This document shows, one piece after another, positions 16,518 through 25,170 of a DNA stretch of 64,000 bases; position 1 is the stretch's first letter; every line of letters begins with the position of its first letter. This DNA comes from Phycisphaerae bacterium (GTDB lineage: Bacteria > Chloroflexota > Anaerolineae > 4572-78 > J111). The translations under genes and the position numbers were made by a program. The stretch spans positions 12,963 to 76,962 of the forward strand of contig JANQQF010000107.1 in NCBI GenBank assembly GCA_028285035.1. The letters are read 5' to 3'. The notes beneath the pieces were generated by a model. That model was given only the letters and a program-made list of their open reading frames with translations. It ran no database searches and was not told where the DNA came from.

Positions 16518-18194
16518 CTACGGCGGTGTCAACCACCCTTTAGAGATCGCTAAGAATAATATCCCTAAAAATCCACTCACGGCGACACTAATCATCTCAA
16601 TTGAAATTATCTCTCCTAGTGATCGATCATCAACCACAGAGATAACCACTGGCTCGCTAGGAATTGGCGTTGATCGAAGGGTCGCCCCTACCCGAACCGG
16701 TGTAGCGACCTCAACGCGGTCGATAATTTCTGTTCGCGCAACACCCATTTGGGGTGATTGAAAGGCCAACTCCTCGTGAACTAAGCGCACTAACAAATCA
16801 TCCAAATTTTCTACTGAATAACTATCAACGTGATGTGTCGTTGTACTACCAGCCGAACCACCATTCGTAGGCCCATCATACGTTAGAAAAATAAAGCGGC
16901 CTTGAGTGAATTGAGCCAATTGTCTAAAAATATACTCACCTTGATTATCAAGTCCACTGCTGGCAATTGGAAAGATTTTAATGCCCATTCGAGCGGCCTG
17001 ATCCATTTCGTGAGCATAGTTGTAATCGTTGTGGTAATCCAGGTGAGGGGGCGCATCGGCCACCAGAAAAATCAATCGGGCAGCATTTTCCTCTCGCCAG
17101 GCAACATTATGAATGGCATCGTGCAAGCCTTCATTCAAAGCCTCGGGATAATCCCCACCGCCATCGGCAAACACTGTACTCAAATCTGCGTGGAATTCAG
17201 TCACTTGATCGGTGAATTGATAGGTTTTACTCACAAATGCTTCCCCCCGGTCCCGATAGGTGACCATACCATAGCGGGTATCTGGCTTAATTGGCAAGGC
17301 TTCAATTCGTGAAGCCACATCAAAAATGGTGCTCTGGATTTTATCAATCTCATCCTGCATACTACCCGTGGCATCAATTAGAAAGAGAATATCAAGGTTC
17401 GTGGTCTCAGTAGCAAGCGAGTCGGCTAAAACGACCTGCCACGGTTGTTGCCAAGCATTACCGACCTGTACATCAGAACGAGACAGCGTTAGACGTGAAA
17501 AAGCATTAGCTCGCTCAACTTGAACAATAAAATTGTTAACGTTGGCCAAATTCATTCCCAAAGCTTGTGGATAAAACGCCACGCGTCCATTGGCATAGGT
17601 TCTCGCTCCATAAATTTGTACCGATTGATTGCCATCTTTGGCGTAAAAGCTGACCATCGCGTCCATCACAGGCTTACCCTTCTCATCGATAACCTCAATG
17701 ATGTATCGTTCGCTTACATCCACGTGATGAATATTTCCTTCACGATAATTGTTGCGGTAACTAAGGTAATCCATCCATTGAGCATTGTCATCAATCTCTC
17801 CAGCTCGTAAAGGATCAGTTTGCTGAATTACAGTAGATGGACTCATTGTCGGAACAGCGACGGGTTCCTCATCTGATGCCCAACTTGAACTATCATCCAT
17901 TGCCTCGCCTAATTCTTCAGACGCCTCTTCTTCTGCGGCCTCTTCCATAACTTCTTCCGCAGCAAAGTATTCTTCCTCAGCCGCCGCCTCAACCATTTTT
18001 TCAACTTCAATCTCAACCTCTTTTTCAACAACCACAACATCAGTAACCTCACTCGCCTCTGATGTAATTGGCTCGGCGGGGGCTGCTCCGCCTCCGCAAC
18101 CTGCCAAGAACAACGTAATACTACCAACAAACAGTCCTACCTTCAATTGAGCATTTTTGATTGTCATCTTGCAAAAAATTGCTTGAGCTAACAT
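16518..18194 (-). CDS. VWA-domain lipoprotein with acidic linker and C-terminal membrane helix
   Basis: This is a 558-residue protein. The signal peptide ends in a lipobox at Cys33 (LFLAGC). A Glu/Ala-rich linker of about 90 residues follows, then a beta-sandwich-like region (about 150-255) with IIEVIDEKGKPVMDAMVSF. The von Willebrand A domain runs from about 268, with the MIDAS pattern DILFLIDATGSMQDEIDKI (DxGSM-type). Its Thr and Asp partners appear in GMVTYRDRGE and FADGGGDYPEALNEGL. The C-terminus holds a hydrophobic helix (about 528-550). A lipid anchor at one end and a helix at the other is unusual. AAGGAGG lies nine bases before the ATG at 18194. It is probably a surface protein binding metal and a protein partner; the partner is unknown. 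Confidence 0.88.
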   Translation of the reverse strand: MLAQAIFCKMTIKNAQLKVGLFVGSITLFLAGCGGGAAPAEPITSEASEVTDVVVVEKEVEIEVEKMVEAAAEEEYFAAEEVMEEAAEEEASEELGEAMDDSSSWASDEEPVAVPTMSPSTVIQQTDPLRAGEIDDNAQWMDYLSYRNNYREGNIHHVDVSERYIIEVIDEKGKPVMDAMVSFYAKDGNQSVQIYGARTYANGRVAFYPQALGMNLANVNNFIVQVERANAFSRLTLSRSDVQVGNAWQQPWQVVLADSLATETTNLDILFLIDATGSMQDEIDKIQSTIFDVASRIEALPIKPDTRYGMVTYRDRGEAFVSKTYQFTDQVTEFHADLSTVFADGGGDYPEALNEGLHDAIHNVAWREENAARLIFLVADAPPHLDYHNDYNYAHEMDQAARMGIKIFPIASSGLDNQGEYIFRQLAQFTQGRFIFLTYDGPTNGGSAGSTTTHHVDSYSVENLDDLLVRLVHEELAFQSPQMGVARTEIIDRVEVATPVRVGATLRSTPIPSEPVVISVVDDRSLGEIISIEMISVAVSGFLGILFLAISKGWLTPP

Positions 18195-18255
18195 TGTCTT
18201 ATACCTCCTTGGTTTGTAATTTTGATATGAAAGCTTGGCTCCACTTTACGATGCT

Positions 18256-18302
18256 CGATGTAACACTTCAAGGCTCAGAAGTGTTACATTCGATGTAACA
18301 CT
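18256..18302. promoter_or_regulatory. Three-copy GATGTAACACT repeat in a divergent promoter region
   Basis: CGATGTAACACT occurs at 18256-18267 and again at 18291-18302, 35 bp apart. An inverted copy (GAAGTGTTACA, 18278-18288) lies between them and forms an 11-bp dyad with TGTAACACTTC at 18259-18269. The cluster lies between the divergent VWA and epimerase genes. It looks like an operator array, but the regulator is unknown. Confidence 0.5.
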
Positions 18303-18391
18303 CCCCCATAAAGCCCCTTGCAACCCGTTTCAGGCCGTGTTATACTCAGGAAACGCTCAAAATCTGGCTTCACTCGCTTCGAAAGGTTAAC

Positions 18392-19459
18392 ATGCCCTCC
18401 TCCCAGCACCCTACCATTCTTATCACTGGCGGCACCGGATTTGTGATGAGCAATGTCGTCAAACATCTCCTTCAGAACAACCCAAACACTCAATTGATCA
18501 CCCTTGATCTTGAGCCGTTGAGCGCGCTCACTGAGGAATTTTTCGCCGCCGGTCGGCATCGTCTTACCCATATTCAAGGCGACATTCGTGACTTACAACT
18601 GCTCCAGCATATTTCAAATGAACACCCCATTACCCACATCATCCACGCTGCAACAATTACCCACAGTTCGGCGTGGGAACAGACCCATCCTGCAAAATAT
18701 CTTGATGTCAACATTATGGGTACGGTGAATGTGTTGGAATGGGCGCGGCAGTTGCCTCACCTTAAACGATTGATTTATGTCAGCACTGGGGGCGTCTACG
18801 GGGAACCATTGTCAGACAGCCCACCTGACCCTCAACCCGAAATCGGCCCAGTTAATCCAGTCGAGTTGTATGGCATCTCAAAATATACGGCAGAACAAAT
18901 TGTTCGTCGGTATGGTGAAGTCTTTGGGTTAGAGGTCAGACGCGTACGTTTTAGTGGAGTATTTGGACCAATGGAGCGACCAACTGTAGGACGAGCAACA
19001 ATGGCCCTTCCCTATCGCATACAGCGAGCTATCATTGAGAAGCGCCCCCTATCTGTCACGGCAGAAACCTTACAAGCGGGCGGCGATTTTCTCAGCGCTA
19101 CAGAAATTGGGCGGGCCTTGTCATTGATATTGCTGGCAGATGCACCACGGCATCCAGTGTATAATATCGCTTATGGACAATTTACCCTCGTATCCGATCT
19201 TATTACTGCATTTCAATCGGTCGCCCCAGGATTTCAGGTTGAAATAGCCCCAGCCAATGAAGCAGAAGTAGATATGCGACCTGAACAGCGATTGGCTCGC
19301 TGGAATGCCTATAGTATTGATCGCATTACTAATGAATTTGGTTGGCAACCTCGTTTGTTAGACGAACAAGTTCAAGAGTATTTCAATTGGGTTATGGTCA
19401 ATCCCAATATACGCTGTCCAGTACTTCTTACTAAGGCTGGCCCATTAACAATAGCTTGA
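18392..19459 (+). CDS. NAD-dependent epimerase/dehydratase (extended SDR)
   Basis: This 355-residue protein has an N-terminal Rossmann motif TILITGGTGFVMSNVV (about residues 8-23), where the usual G of GFVG is M. The acid end of beta-2 is ITLDLEP, and D-x-x-D-like GDIRDLQLL follows. The catalytic set is STGGVYGEP (Ser/Thr) and YGISKYTAEQ (Tyr-x-x-x-Lys). Extended SDRs of this class usually act on NDP-sugars, but many act on other hydroxy substrates. It begins a same-strand run with the ThDP enzyme, DinB, MmgE/PrpD and propeller lipoprotein genes. The specific reaction is not determined. Confidence 0.88.
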   Translation: MPSSQHPTILITGGTGFVMSNVVKHLLQNNPNTQLITLDLEPLSALTEEFFAAGRHRLTHIQGDIRDLQLLQHISNEHPITHIIHAATITHSSAWEQTHPAKYLDVNIMGTVNVLEWARQLPHLKRLIYVSTGGVYGEPLSDSPPDPQPEIGPVNPVELYGISKYTAEQIVRRYGEVFGLEVRRVRFSGVFGPMERPTVGRATMALPYRIQRAIIEKRPLSVTAETLQAGGDFLSATEIGRALSLILLADAPRHPVYNIAYGQFTLVSDLITAFQSVAPGFQVEIAPANEAEVDMRPEQRLARWNAYSIDRITNEFGWQPRLLDEQVQEYFNWVMVNPNIRCPVLLTKAGPLTIA

Positions 19460-19532
19460 CCTAAAATTTTATGGTCAAAATTAAGCCTGCTCAATAAACA
19501 GTAACACCACAATTCCTTTGAGGAGTGACACT

Positions 19533-21134
19533 ATGAGTAAAACAACTGTACAAGTTATTGCCGGTAATCTTTATGAAGCTGGAGTTCGCTTTATTTTTGG
19601 TCAACCCGGTGGTGAGGTCGTCGATTTAATTGAAGCGTGTGAACAAATCGGTATCAAATTTATCTTGATGGGGCACGAGTCAGCAGCGGCCCTGGCGGCA
19701 GGGACAATTGGCTACGCTACGGGTGTCCCTGGTGTTGCCCTCTCAACACTCGGGCCGGGTGCGTGTAATTTGGTACTCGGTGTGGGTGAAGCCCTGCTAG
19801 ACCGCCATCCCTTGCTTGCAATTTCAGCCAGAACCGCGACCAACCAGGAAACTTGGTACAGCCATCAGAATCTGGCTCTCAATGAAATGTTTATGCCAAT
19901 CTCGAAGGCGTCGATTGCTCTCGATGGGGTTGGGACAGGCGTCATTATGAAACAGGCGATTGCCCTCGCCTCAACTCCTCCCCAAGGCCCAATCTATCTG
20001 ACCCTGCCTGGCGACATTGCAGCCACAGAGGACTATCCGGTTGACATTTCCATTGACGTTGACGCCCAAATCGACACGGAGGCGCTTGACGAGATCAAAA
20101 ATGCACTCAATGAAGCGCAAAAACCGATTGTGGTGTTGGGTATTGCTCTGGATCAACGCAAGGATGGAGAGGCGGTCCGGCAATTTTTAGCCAAAACAGG
20201 CATTCCCTACGTTGATACCCCAAAGACCAAAGGCTTGGTCGGCCCCACCGCTGACACATTTTTGGGTACGTGTCTCTCCGGCTCTGGCGATGCCTTGATT
20301 GCAGATTTCATTCGAGAATGCGACTGCGTCCTCGGTATCGGATTCGATCCGGTTGAGTCGGCCTATGATTGGCATATTTCCGATCACTACTACGGAATCA
20401 CCAACGCGTCCACCGCCTTCAACGCCTATGAACCACACCGCGAAGCCATCGGCAATGTGAATGAGATGTTGGATCAATTAGCCGTAGGCTACACTGGACA
20501 GACAGTCTGGCAACAAGCTGAGCTAGAGGGGTTACGGCAAAATGTACAACAACTGATCGAACCTGAAATGAAAACCAGTGATCGAGGATTGGCCCCATAT
20601 TTTGTGGCAAAAACGCTACGTGAAGCCCTACCCGATAAAAGCCGGGTCTCGGTGGATACGGGGCAACACAAAATGATTTTTGCCCAAGCTTGGCACACCG
20701 CCGAGCCTCTGAGCTACTTTAGTTCGAACGGGTTATCTTCAATGGGGCCTGGTGTGCCAGGTGCCATTGCGCTCACCTTGCTTGACCCAGACAATCCCGC
20801 AATCTGTGTTACAGGGGATGGCGGGTTTGGGATGATGGTACAGGAGTTGGAGACGATTAAGCGCTTAGATATTGCCCCCCTCATTATCGTTATGGTTGAC
20901 CAAGCGCTTAGCCTAATCCGTATCCCCCAACAAATGCGAGGCTATCCATCGCGGGGTGTCGATTTGGCCCCAGTTGATTGGGCAAAAGTAGCTGAAGGTT
21001 ATGGCATTAAAGGATTAAATATAAGTACCCTAGAAGATCTATCTCAAGCTGCTAAAGCGTGGGTGGCACAACCTGAAGCAACCGTATTGGCTGTACATAT
21101 TGATGAAACATTGTATATGGGGAATAGTTATTAG
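19533..21134 (+). CDS. ThDP-dependent enzyme, acetolactate synthase-like
   Basis: This is a 533-residue three-domain ThDP enzyme. The N-terminal domain carries the conserved Glu (GHESAAALAAGTIGYATG) and the TLGPGACN loop. A central domain follows (about 190-330), and the C-terminal domain has ThDP/Mg binding GDGGFGMMVQELETI. The usual NN at the end of the ThDP motif is replaced by VDQ (MVDQALSLI), so it is not a standard acetohydroxyacid synthase. It may be a decarboxylase or lyase of the same superfamily. The start is ATG at 19533, after AGGAG at 19521-19525. No small regulatory subunit (IlvN) is nearby, which also argues against branched-chain synthesis. Confidence 0.85.
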   Translation: MSKTTVQVIAGNLYEAGVRFIFGQPGGEVVDLIEACEQIGIKFILMGHESAAALAAGTIGYATGVPGVALSTLGPGACNLVLGVGEALLDRHPLLAISARTATNQETWYSHQNLALNEMFMPISKASIALDGVGTGVIMKQAIALASTPPQGPIYLTLPGDIAATEDYPVDISIDVDAQIDTEALDEIKNALNEAQKPIVVLGIALDQRKDGEAVRQFLAKTGIPYVDTPKTKGLVGPTADTFLGTCLSGSGDALIADFIRECDCVLGIGFDPVESAYDWHISDHYYGITNASTAFNAYEPHREAIGNVNEMLDQLAVGYTGQTVWQQAELEGLRQNVQQLIEPEMKTSDRGLAPYFVAKTLREALPDKSRVSVDTGQHKMIFAQAWHTAEPLSYFSSNGLSSMGPGVPGAIALTLLDPDNPAICVTGDGGFGMMVQELETIKRLDIAPLIIVMVDQALSLIRIPQQMRGYPSRGVDLAPVDWAKVAEGYGIKGLNISTLEDLSQAAKAWVAQPEATVLAVHIDETLYMGNSY

Positions 21135-21175
21135 AGTGAGTTTGCGGGATTATTTTTCATTTAAGGAGCAGGTAG

Positions 21176-21679
21176 ATGGACATCCAGTCCTTCATTAGTC
21201 AATTTGAGGCCAATGTCGTTGCTATTGAGCATATTGTTAGCAATATAAGTGCCGAGCAGGCCCACTGGAAACCGGACCCAACCTCGTGGTCAATCGTCGA
21301 AGTGATCAACCATTTAGCTGATGTAGAACGAGAGGACTTCAGGGAACGGCTAGAGGCCTTACTGCGTGATCCCAATGAAGTTTGGCCTAATATCGATCCC
21401 CCGAGTTGGGTCGATGAGCGACAATATAATATGCGTGAGTTACAACCATCCCTTGCCGATTTTTTAACGGAACGCCAGACATCATTAACATGGCTAAAAA
21501 GTATTGCTCAGCCAAATTGGGAAGCGATCTACCAACACCCACAAATTGGGCCGATTGTTGCCAGGGATTTGCTAGGAGCGTGGTTGGCTCACGACTTTTT
21601 GCATCTACGGCAGTTGGCTGAAATCAATTGGGCCTATCTCTCCCAATCATTCCTCGTCGATTATGCTGGCGATTGGTAA
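21176..21679 (+). CDS. DinB-family protein
   Basis: This 167-residue four-helix-bundle protein has the DinB/YfiT pattern. It has an early region with WKPDPTSWSIVEVINHLADVE (His ligand), an internal His-poor stretch, and LAHDFLHLRQLAEI near the C-terminus, which supplies two more His ligands for a divalent metal. Family members include bacillithiol- and mycothiol-dependent transferases and damage-inducible proteins of unknown role. The start is ATG at 21176, after AAGGAGCAG. Its position between the ThDP enzyme and the MmgE/PrpD gene suggests shared expression, not a proven pathway. Confidence 0.88.
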   Translation: MDIQSFISQFEANVVAIEHIVSNISAEQAHWKPDPTSWSIVEVINHLADVEREDFRERLEALLRDPNEVWPNIDPPSWVDERQYNMRELQPSLADFLTERQTSLTWLKSIAQPNWEAIYQHPQIGPIVARDLLGAWLAHDFLHLRQLAEINWAYLSQSFLVDYAGDW

Positions 21680-21779
21680 TTATATTAAGGAGGGTGGGAG
21701 ATTGGAGATTGAAAATCATCTCGCTTCTGTAACGTAGATTGGTAATCTGTTGCACTTATTTTCAATGGAGAAAATATTA

Positions 21780-23099
21780 ATGAAGAATCCTATCGAATTT
21801 ATTCATGACCTTCGCTGGTCCGATCTTTCTGATGAGGTCAAAAATCAAGCCCAACGCTGTTTTCTAGACACCATCGGCACGGCTATTGGCGGGCGACAGA
21901 CTGAATTATCACGCATCATCCACGACTTTGTCGCCTCAGCCTATGGCGGACAGGAGGCCCAACTATGGTTCGATGGTCGCTCAGTTTCAGCGGCCGGTGC
22001 AGCCTTGGCACACGGCATGACGATTGATGCTTTGGATATGCACGACAGTTGTCGCCCCGTCAAAGGGCACGCTGGTGTCGCCCTTGTACCAGCGGCATTA
22101 GCGACATTACATCATCAAGGAAAATCTATTTCCGGCGAAGAGTTGATGACCACCTTGGTTATGGGCTATGAGATTGGCATTCGAGCAGGCACAGCTTTAC
22201 ACGCCACCGCTTGTGACTATCACACCTCCGGAGCTTGGAGTGCCTTGGCCTGCGCCGCCATCGTCGCCCGACGACAAGGTCTGACTGAGGAGCAGACTCG
22301 ACACGCGCTCGGTATCGCCGAGTATCACGGCCCACGGTCGCAAATGATGCGCTGTATCGATTATCCGACCATGTTAAAAGACGGCTCCGGTTGGGGGGCG
22401 ATGGCTGGTGTCAGTGCGGGGCAGTTGGCCGCCGCTGGATTTACCGGTGCCCCCGCCCTCACTGTTGAAGCGGATGAGGTCAACCAGATTTGGGCTGATT
22501 TGGGGCAAGCGTGGGCGATTATGATCCAATATTTCAAGCCCTACGCAGTCTGCTACTGGGCACAGCCCGCCATTGGTTGTGCGATGCGTCTTCGCGAGGC
22601 ACACAACATCCAGCCCGAAAGTATCGAAGCAATTCGAGTTTACACCTTCCACGAAGCCTCCCGCCTAGCGATGCGTCGCCCTCGCAATACTGAAGAGGCG
22701 CAATACAGTCTCCCTTTTCCTTTAGCAAGCGCACTGATTCATCAACAGCTAGGCTACAATCAACTCAATGCCGAGGCTTTGCAAAATCCGATTGTATTGG
22801 ATTTAGTGGATCGTATTGAGCTCATTGACGACGATCTCTTCAACGCCCGCTTCCCCGCCGATCGACTATCACGGGTTGAGATTGATCTCAAGGATGGCAC
22901 CTCTCTCGACTCAGGCGAAGGTCGCGCCCTGTGGGATTTGACTGCGCCCCCGACTAATGATGAACTACGCGAAAAATACCGACAACTTGCCGCAGTCTTA
23001 CCACCTGAACGCGCCAAAACGCTAGAAGATTTAATCTGGGATTGTGCTAACTTAACAGACGCCACAACGTTATTACCCTTACTCATCCCGACCTTATGA
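21780..23099 (+). CDS. MmgE/PrpD family protein (2-methylcitrate dehydratase-like)
   Basis: This 439-residue protein carries the PrpD fold signatures: ALAHGMTIDALDMHDSC near residues 80-96, GHAGVALVPAALA, the YHGPRSQMM block and MLKDGSGWGAMAG. The family includes methylcitrate dehydratase (propionate breakdown), cis-aconitate decarboxylase and many uncharacterised hydro-lyases. No methylcitrate synthase or lyase is nearby, so a propionate role is unproven. ATG at 21780 is preferred because GGAGAA lies 8 bases before it; an in-frame ATG at 21765 has none. Its stop overlaps the next start by four bases (ATGA), so the two are translationally linked. Confidence 0.88.
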   Translation: MKNPIEFIHDLRWSDLSDEVKNQAQRCFLDTIGTAIGGRQTELSRIIHDFVASAYGGQEAQLWFDGRSVSAAGAALAHGMTIDALDMHDSCRPVKGHAGVALVPAALATLHHQGKSISGEELMTTLVMGYEIGIRAGTALHATACDYHTSGAWSALACAAIVARRQGLTEEQTRHALGIAEYHGPRSQMMRCIDYPTMLKDGSGWGAMAGVSAGQLAAAGFTGAPALTVEADEVNQIWADLGQAWAIMIQYFKPYAVCYWAQPAIGCAMRLREAHNIQPESIEAIRVYTFHEASRLAMRRPRNTEEAQYSLPFPLASALIHQQLGYNQLNAEALQNPIVLDLVDRIELIDDDLFNARFPADRLSRVEIDLKDGTSLDSGEGRALWDLTAPPTNDELREKYRQLAAVLPPERAKTLEDLIWDCANLTDATTLLPLLIPTL

Positions 23100-24385
23100 A
23101 GCTGGCTCAATTTTTGAGACCTAAGTTTGTCCTATTTCTCGGCTTATTGATTGCCACAGGATGTCAACTGAGTCCTGTTTCACCACCCGCACCTTCATCA
23201 GCAGGTCACTTGGCTTATATCGGCGCGGATGGCAACGTCTATGTTACAACCGCCGATCTGACCGATAAAATCGCAGTGACCCAAGACGCGACTGCCCCCC
23301 GTGAAGGAAGTGGGTTGTCCTATCAACGAATTGCTTGGTCGCCGACTGGGCAACTCGCCTACGCCTCAGTTACACGGTCAACGGGCGATCAGGCCAAAAG
23401 CACCCTGTATGTGGCTGAGTCCGCCAGCGCAGTACCCCAAATTGTTGGCCGAAGTGACAGCCACTTTGTCATTTACATTTATTGGTCACCCACCCTCTGC
23501 CCTGTCCAACCTGACTGTCGGCAGTTGGCTTATTTAATAGAGGAGGAGGAAGACATTGGCCTCCATTTGGTTTCAATGACCGAGGATCAGGTTGACAATC
23601 AAATTATTGGTTATGGCTGGCCCTTTTATTATTCGTGGTCAACAGACGGACAATCAATATTGTGGCATACGGGTGGATCGATTGAAGAGAACGAATCTGC
23701 CCAGTTAGTTGAGTATTCAATAGTTGATAGAACGGTGAAAACACACGCTCATCACCCGGCTGCATTCTTAGCCCCAGCCTGGTCTCCCGCCCAGCCTTCG
23801 GTCTGGCTAGGCGCAATTGCTGGCTCACAGGGTAATTATCTGGAAATTCTCGACCAAAATCAAGCTACTGCAATCACTCCCATCTCGGCGGGTGGGGCCA
23901 CCTTTGTTTGGTCTCCCGATGGTTCGCAAATTGCCTACGCCCTCCGTCAAAGCGAGAATGATCGTTACTATGACCAGATCTTTTTGTACGATATTCAGAC
24001 CAGTGAGTCACGGTCACTGACCAAGGATGTCTTCCAAATACAAGCTTTCTTTTGGGACCCAGCAGGCACGAGACTGGCCTATTTGACCCGAATTGCAATG
24101 CCTGACACCGATTGGTTGCAATGGCGGGTGTATGATATTCAAAGTGGGGATGATCGTGGCTTCAAAGCCTTCAACCCCTCACTCCAGATGCGCTTTGTCA
24201 TGGCCAGTTTCAATCAGTACGCCCAAAGCCATCGCTTCTGGTCTCCGGATGGACGGTATTTGGTTTTTGGCGAACGGCAGGAAATTTTGAGACAAGAGCG
24301 AGTTGGCCTGATCGATACCTGGGCGGATGACACGGATAATGTCATTATTGTTGATCAGGGAACGATGGGGTTTTGGTCGTATTAA
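23096..24385 (+). CDS. Lipoprotein with TolB/WD40-like beta-propeller repeats
   Basis: This is a 429-residue protein. A short signal peptide ends in a lipobox at Cys23 (LIATGC). The body contains recurring W-S-P-D/T-G blades (IAWSPTGQLAY, IYWSPT, YSWSTDGQSI, FVWSPDGSQIAY, FFWDPAGTRLAY, FWSPDGRYLVF), about six or seven in all. This is the PD40/TolB-type propeller, which usually binds proteins or peptidoglycan at the surface. The start overlaps the PrpD stop by four bases. Its role is unknown, and the tight overlap suggests a link to the enzyme or simply the same operon. Confidence 0.87.
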   Translation: MKLAQFLRPKFVLFLGLLIATGCQLSPVSPPAPSSAGHLAYIGADGNVYVTTADLTDKIAVTQDATAPREGSGLSYQRIAWSPTGQLAYASVTRSTGDQAKSTLYVAESASAVPQIVGRSDSHFVIYIYWSPTLCPVQPDCRQLAYLIEEEEDIGLHLVSMTEDQVDNQIIGYGWPFYYSWSTDGQSILWHTGGSIEENESAQLVEYSIVDRTVKTHAHHPAAFLAPAWSPAQPSVWLGAIAGSQGNYLEILDQNQATAITPISAGGATFVWSPDGSQIAYALRQSENDRYYDQIFLYDIQTSESRSLTKDVFQIQAFFWDPAGTRLAYLTRIAMPDTDWLQWRVYDIQSGDDRGFKAFNPSLQMRFVMASFNQYAQSHRFWSPDGRYLVFGERQEILRQERVGLIDTWADDTDNVIIVDQGTMGFWSY

Positions 24386-24411
24386 TTGTGAATGAAATCT
24401 CAACTTCTCCA

Positions 24412-25149
24412 TTATCGTCCGGCGGTAAATCCACCGTCAACGACAATCGCCGCGCCCGTGATGTATGAGGCTTCGTCGGACACTAAAAAGAGGGCGGTGT
24501 TTGCCATCTCCTCGGGGGTCCCTAGCCGTTTCAACGGAATAGTCGCAATCAACGCATCGAGGTCTTCCTCCTCGCTGCCACCAACAGAGGGTGTGTCTGT
24601 TGCACCTGGGAGTAGGGCATTGACTCGAATGTCAGGTGCCAACTCTAGGGCGAGGGCACGGGTGAATGATAGCACCCCGCCCTTGGCAGCTTGATAGGCC
24701 GCAAAGCCACGAGCCCCGATGATACTCTGGACCGAGGCAGTATTCAAAATGGCCCCACCTTTACGGAGGTGAGGTATAGCCAGTTTACTGCCCAGAAATA
24801 CCGCTTGCAGGGTGACGGCCTGAGTACGCTGCCAGCCATCCAGGGGTGTATTAATCGTAAGCTGATTGTCTGCCCAGAAGGCATTATTGTGTAAAATATC
24901 CAAACCGCCATATGTTGATACAGCGACATTGATCACCTGTTGTAAAGCCGATTCCTGGGAGACATCGGTTTCCACAAACGTCGCTTGTCCTCCAGCTTCA
25001 ACAATCTGAGCAACACAGGCTTGACCACCTGTTTGGTCAATATCTGCAACCACAACGCTGGCACCTTCCTGAGCAAATCGTATGACTGTGGCTCGCCCAA
25101 TCCCGGAGGCGGCCCCAGTGACAATCGCCACTTTATTGGCTAATCGCAT
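24412..25149 (-). CDS. Short-chain dehydrogenase/reductase (SDR)
   Basis: This 245-residue classical SDR has cofactor motif TGAASGIGRAT (about 12-22) and the acid residue after beta-2 (VVADID), which points to NAD rather than NADP. LHNNAFWADN replaces the usual NNAG. The catalytic region has Ser in NTASVQSII and Tyr/Lys in YQAAKGG. It sits 21 bases after the URO-D-like gene on the same strand and has GGCAGGAGA before its ATG, so it is a two-gene operon. The substrate cannot be told. The 3' end faces the propeller gene with 26 bases between. Confidence 0.92.
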   Translation of the reverse strand: MRLANKVAIVTGAASGIGRATVIRFAQEGASVVVADIDQTGGQACVAQIVEAGGQATFVETDVSQESALQQVINVAVSTYGGLDILHNNAFWADNQLTINTPLDGWQRTQAVTLQAVFLGSKLAIPHLRKGGAILNTASVQSIIGARGFAAYQAAKGGVLSFTRALALELAPDIRVNALLPGATDTPSVGGSEEEDLDALIATIPLKRLGTPEEMANTALFLVSDEASYITGAAIVVDGGFTAGR

Positions 25150-25170
25150 TTATTTTCTCCTGCCCCCAGT

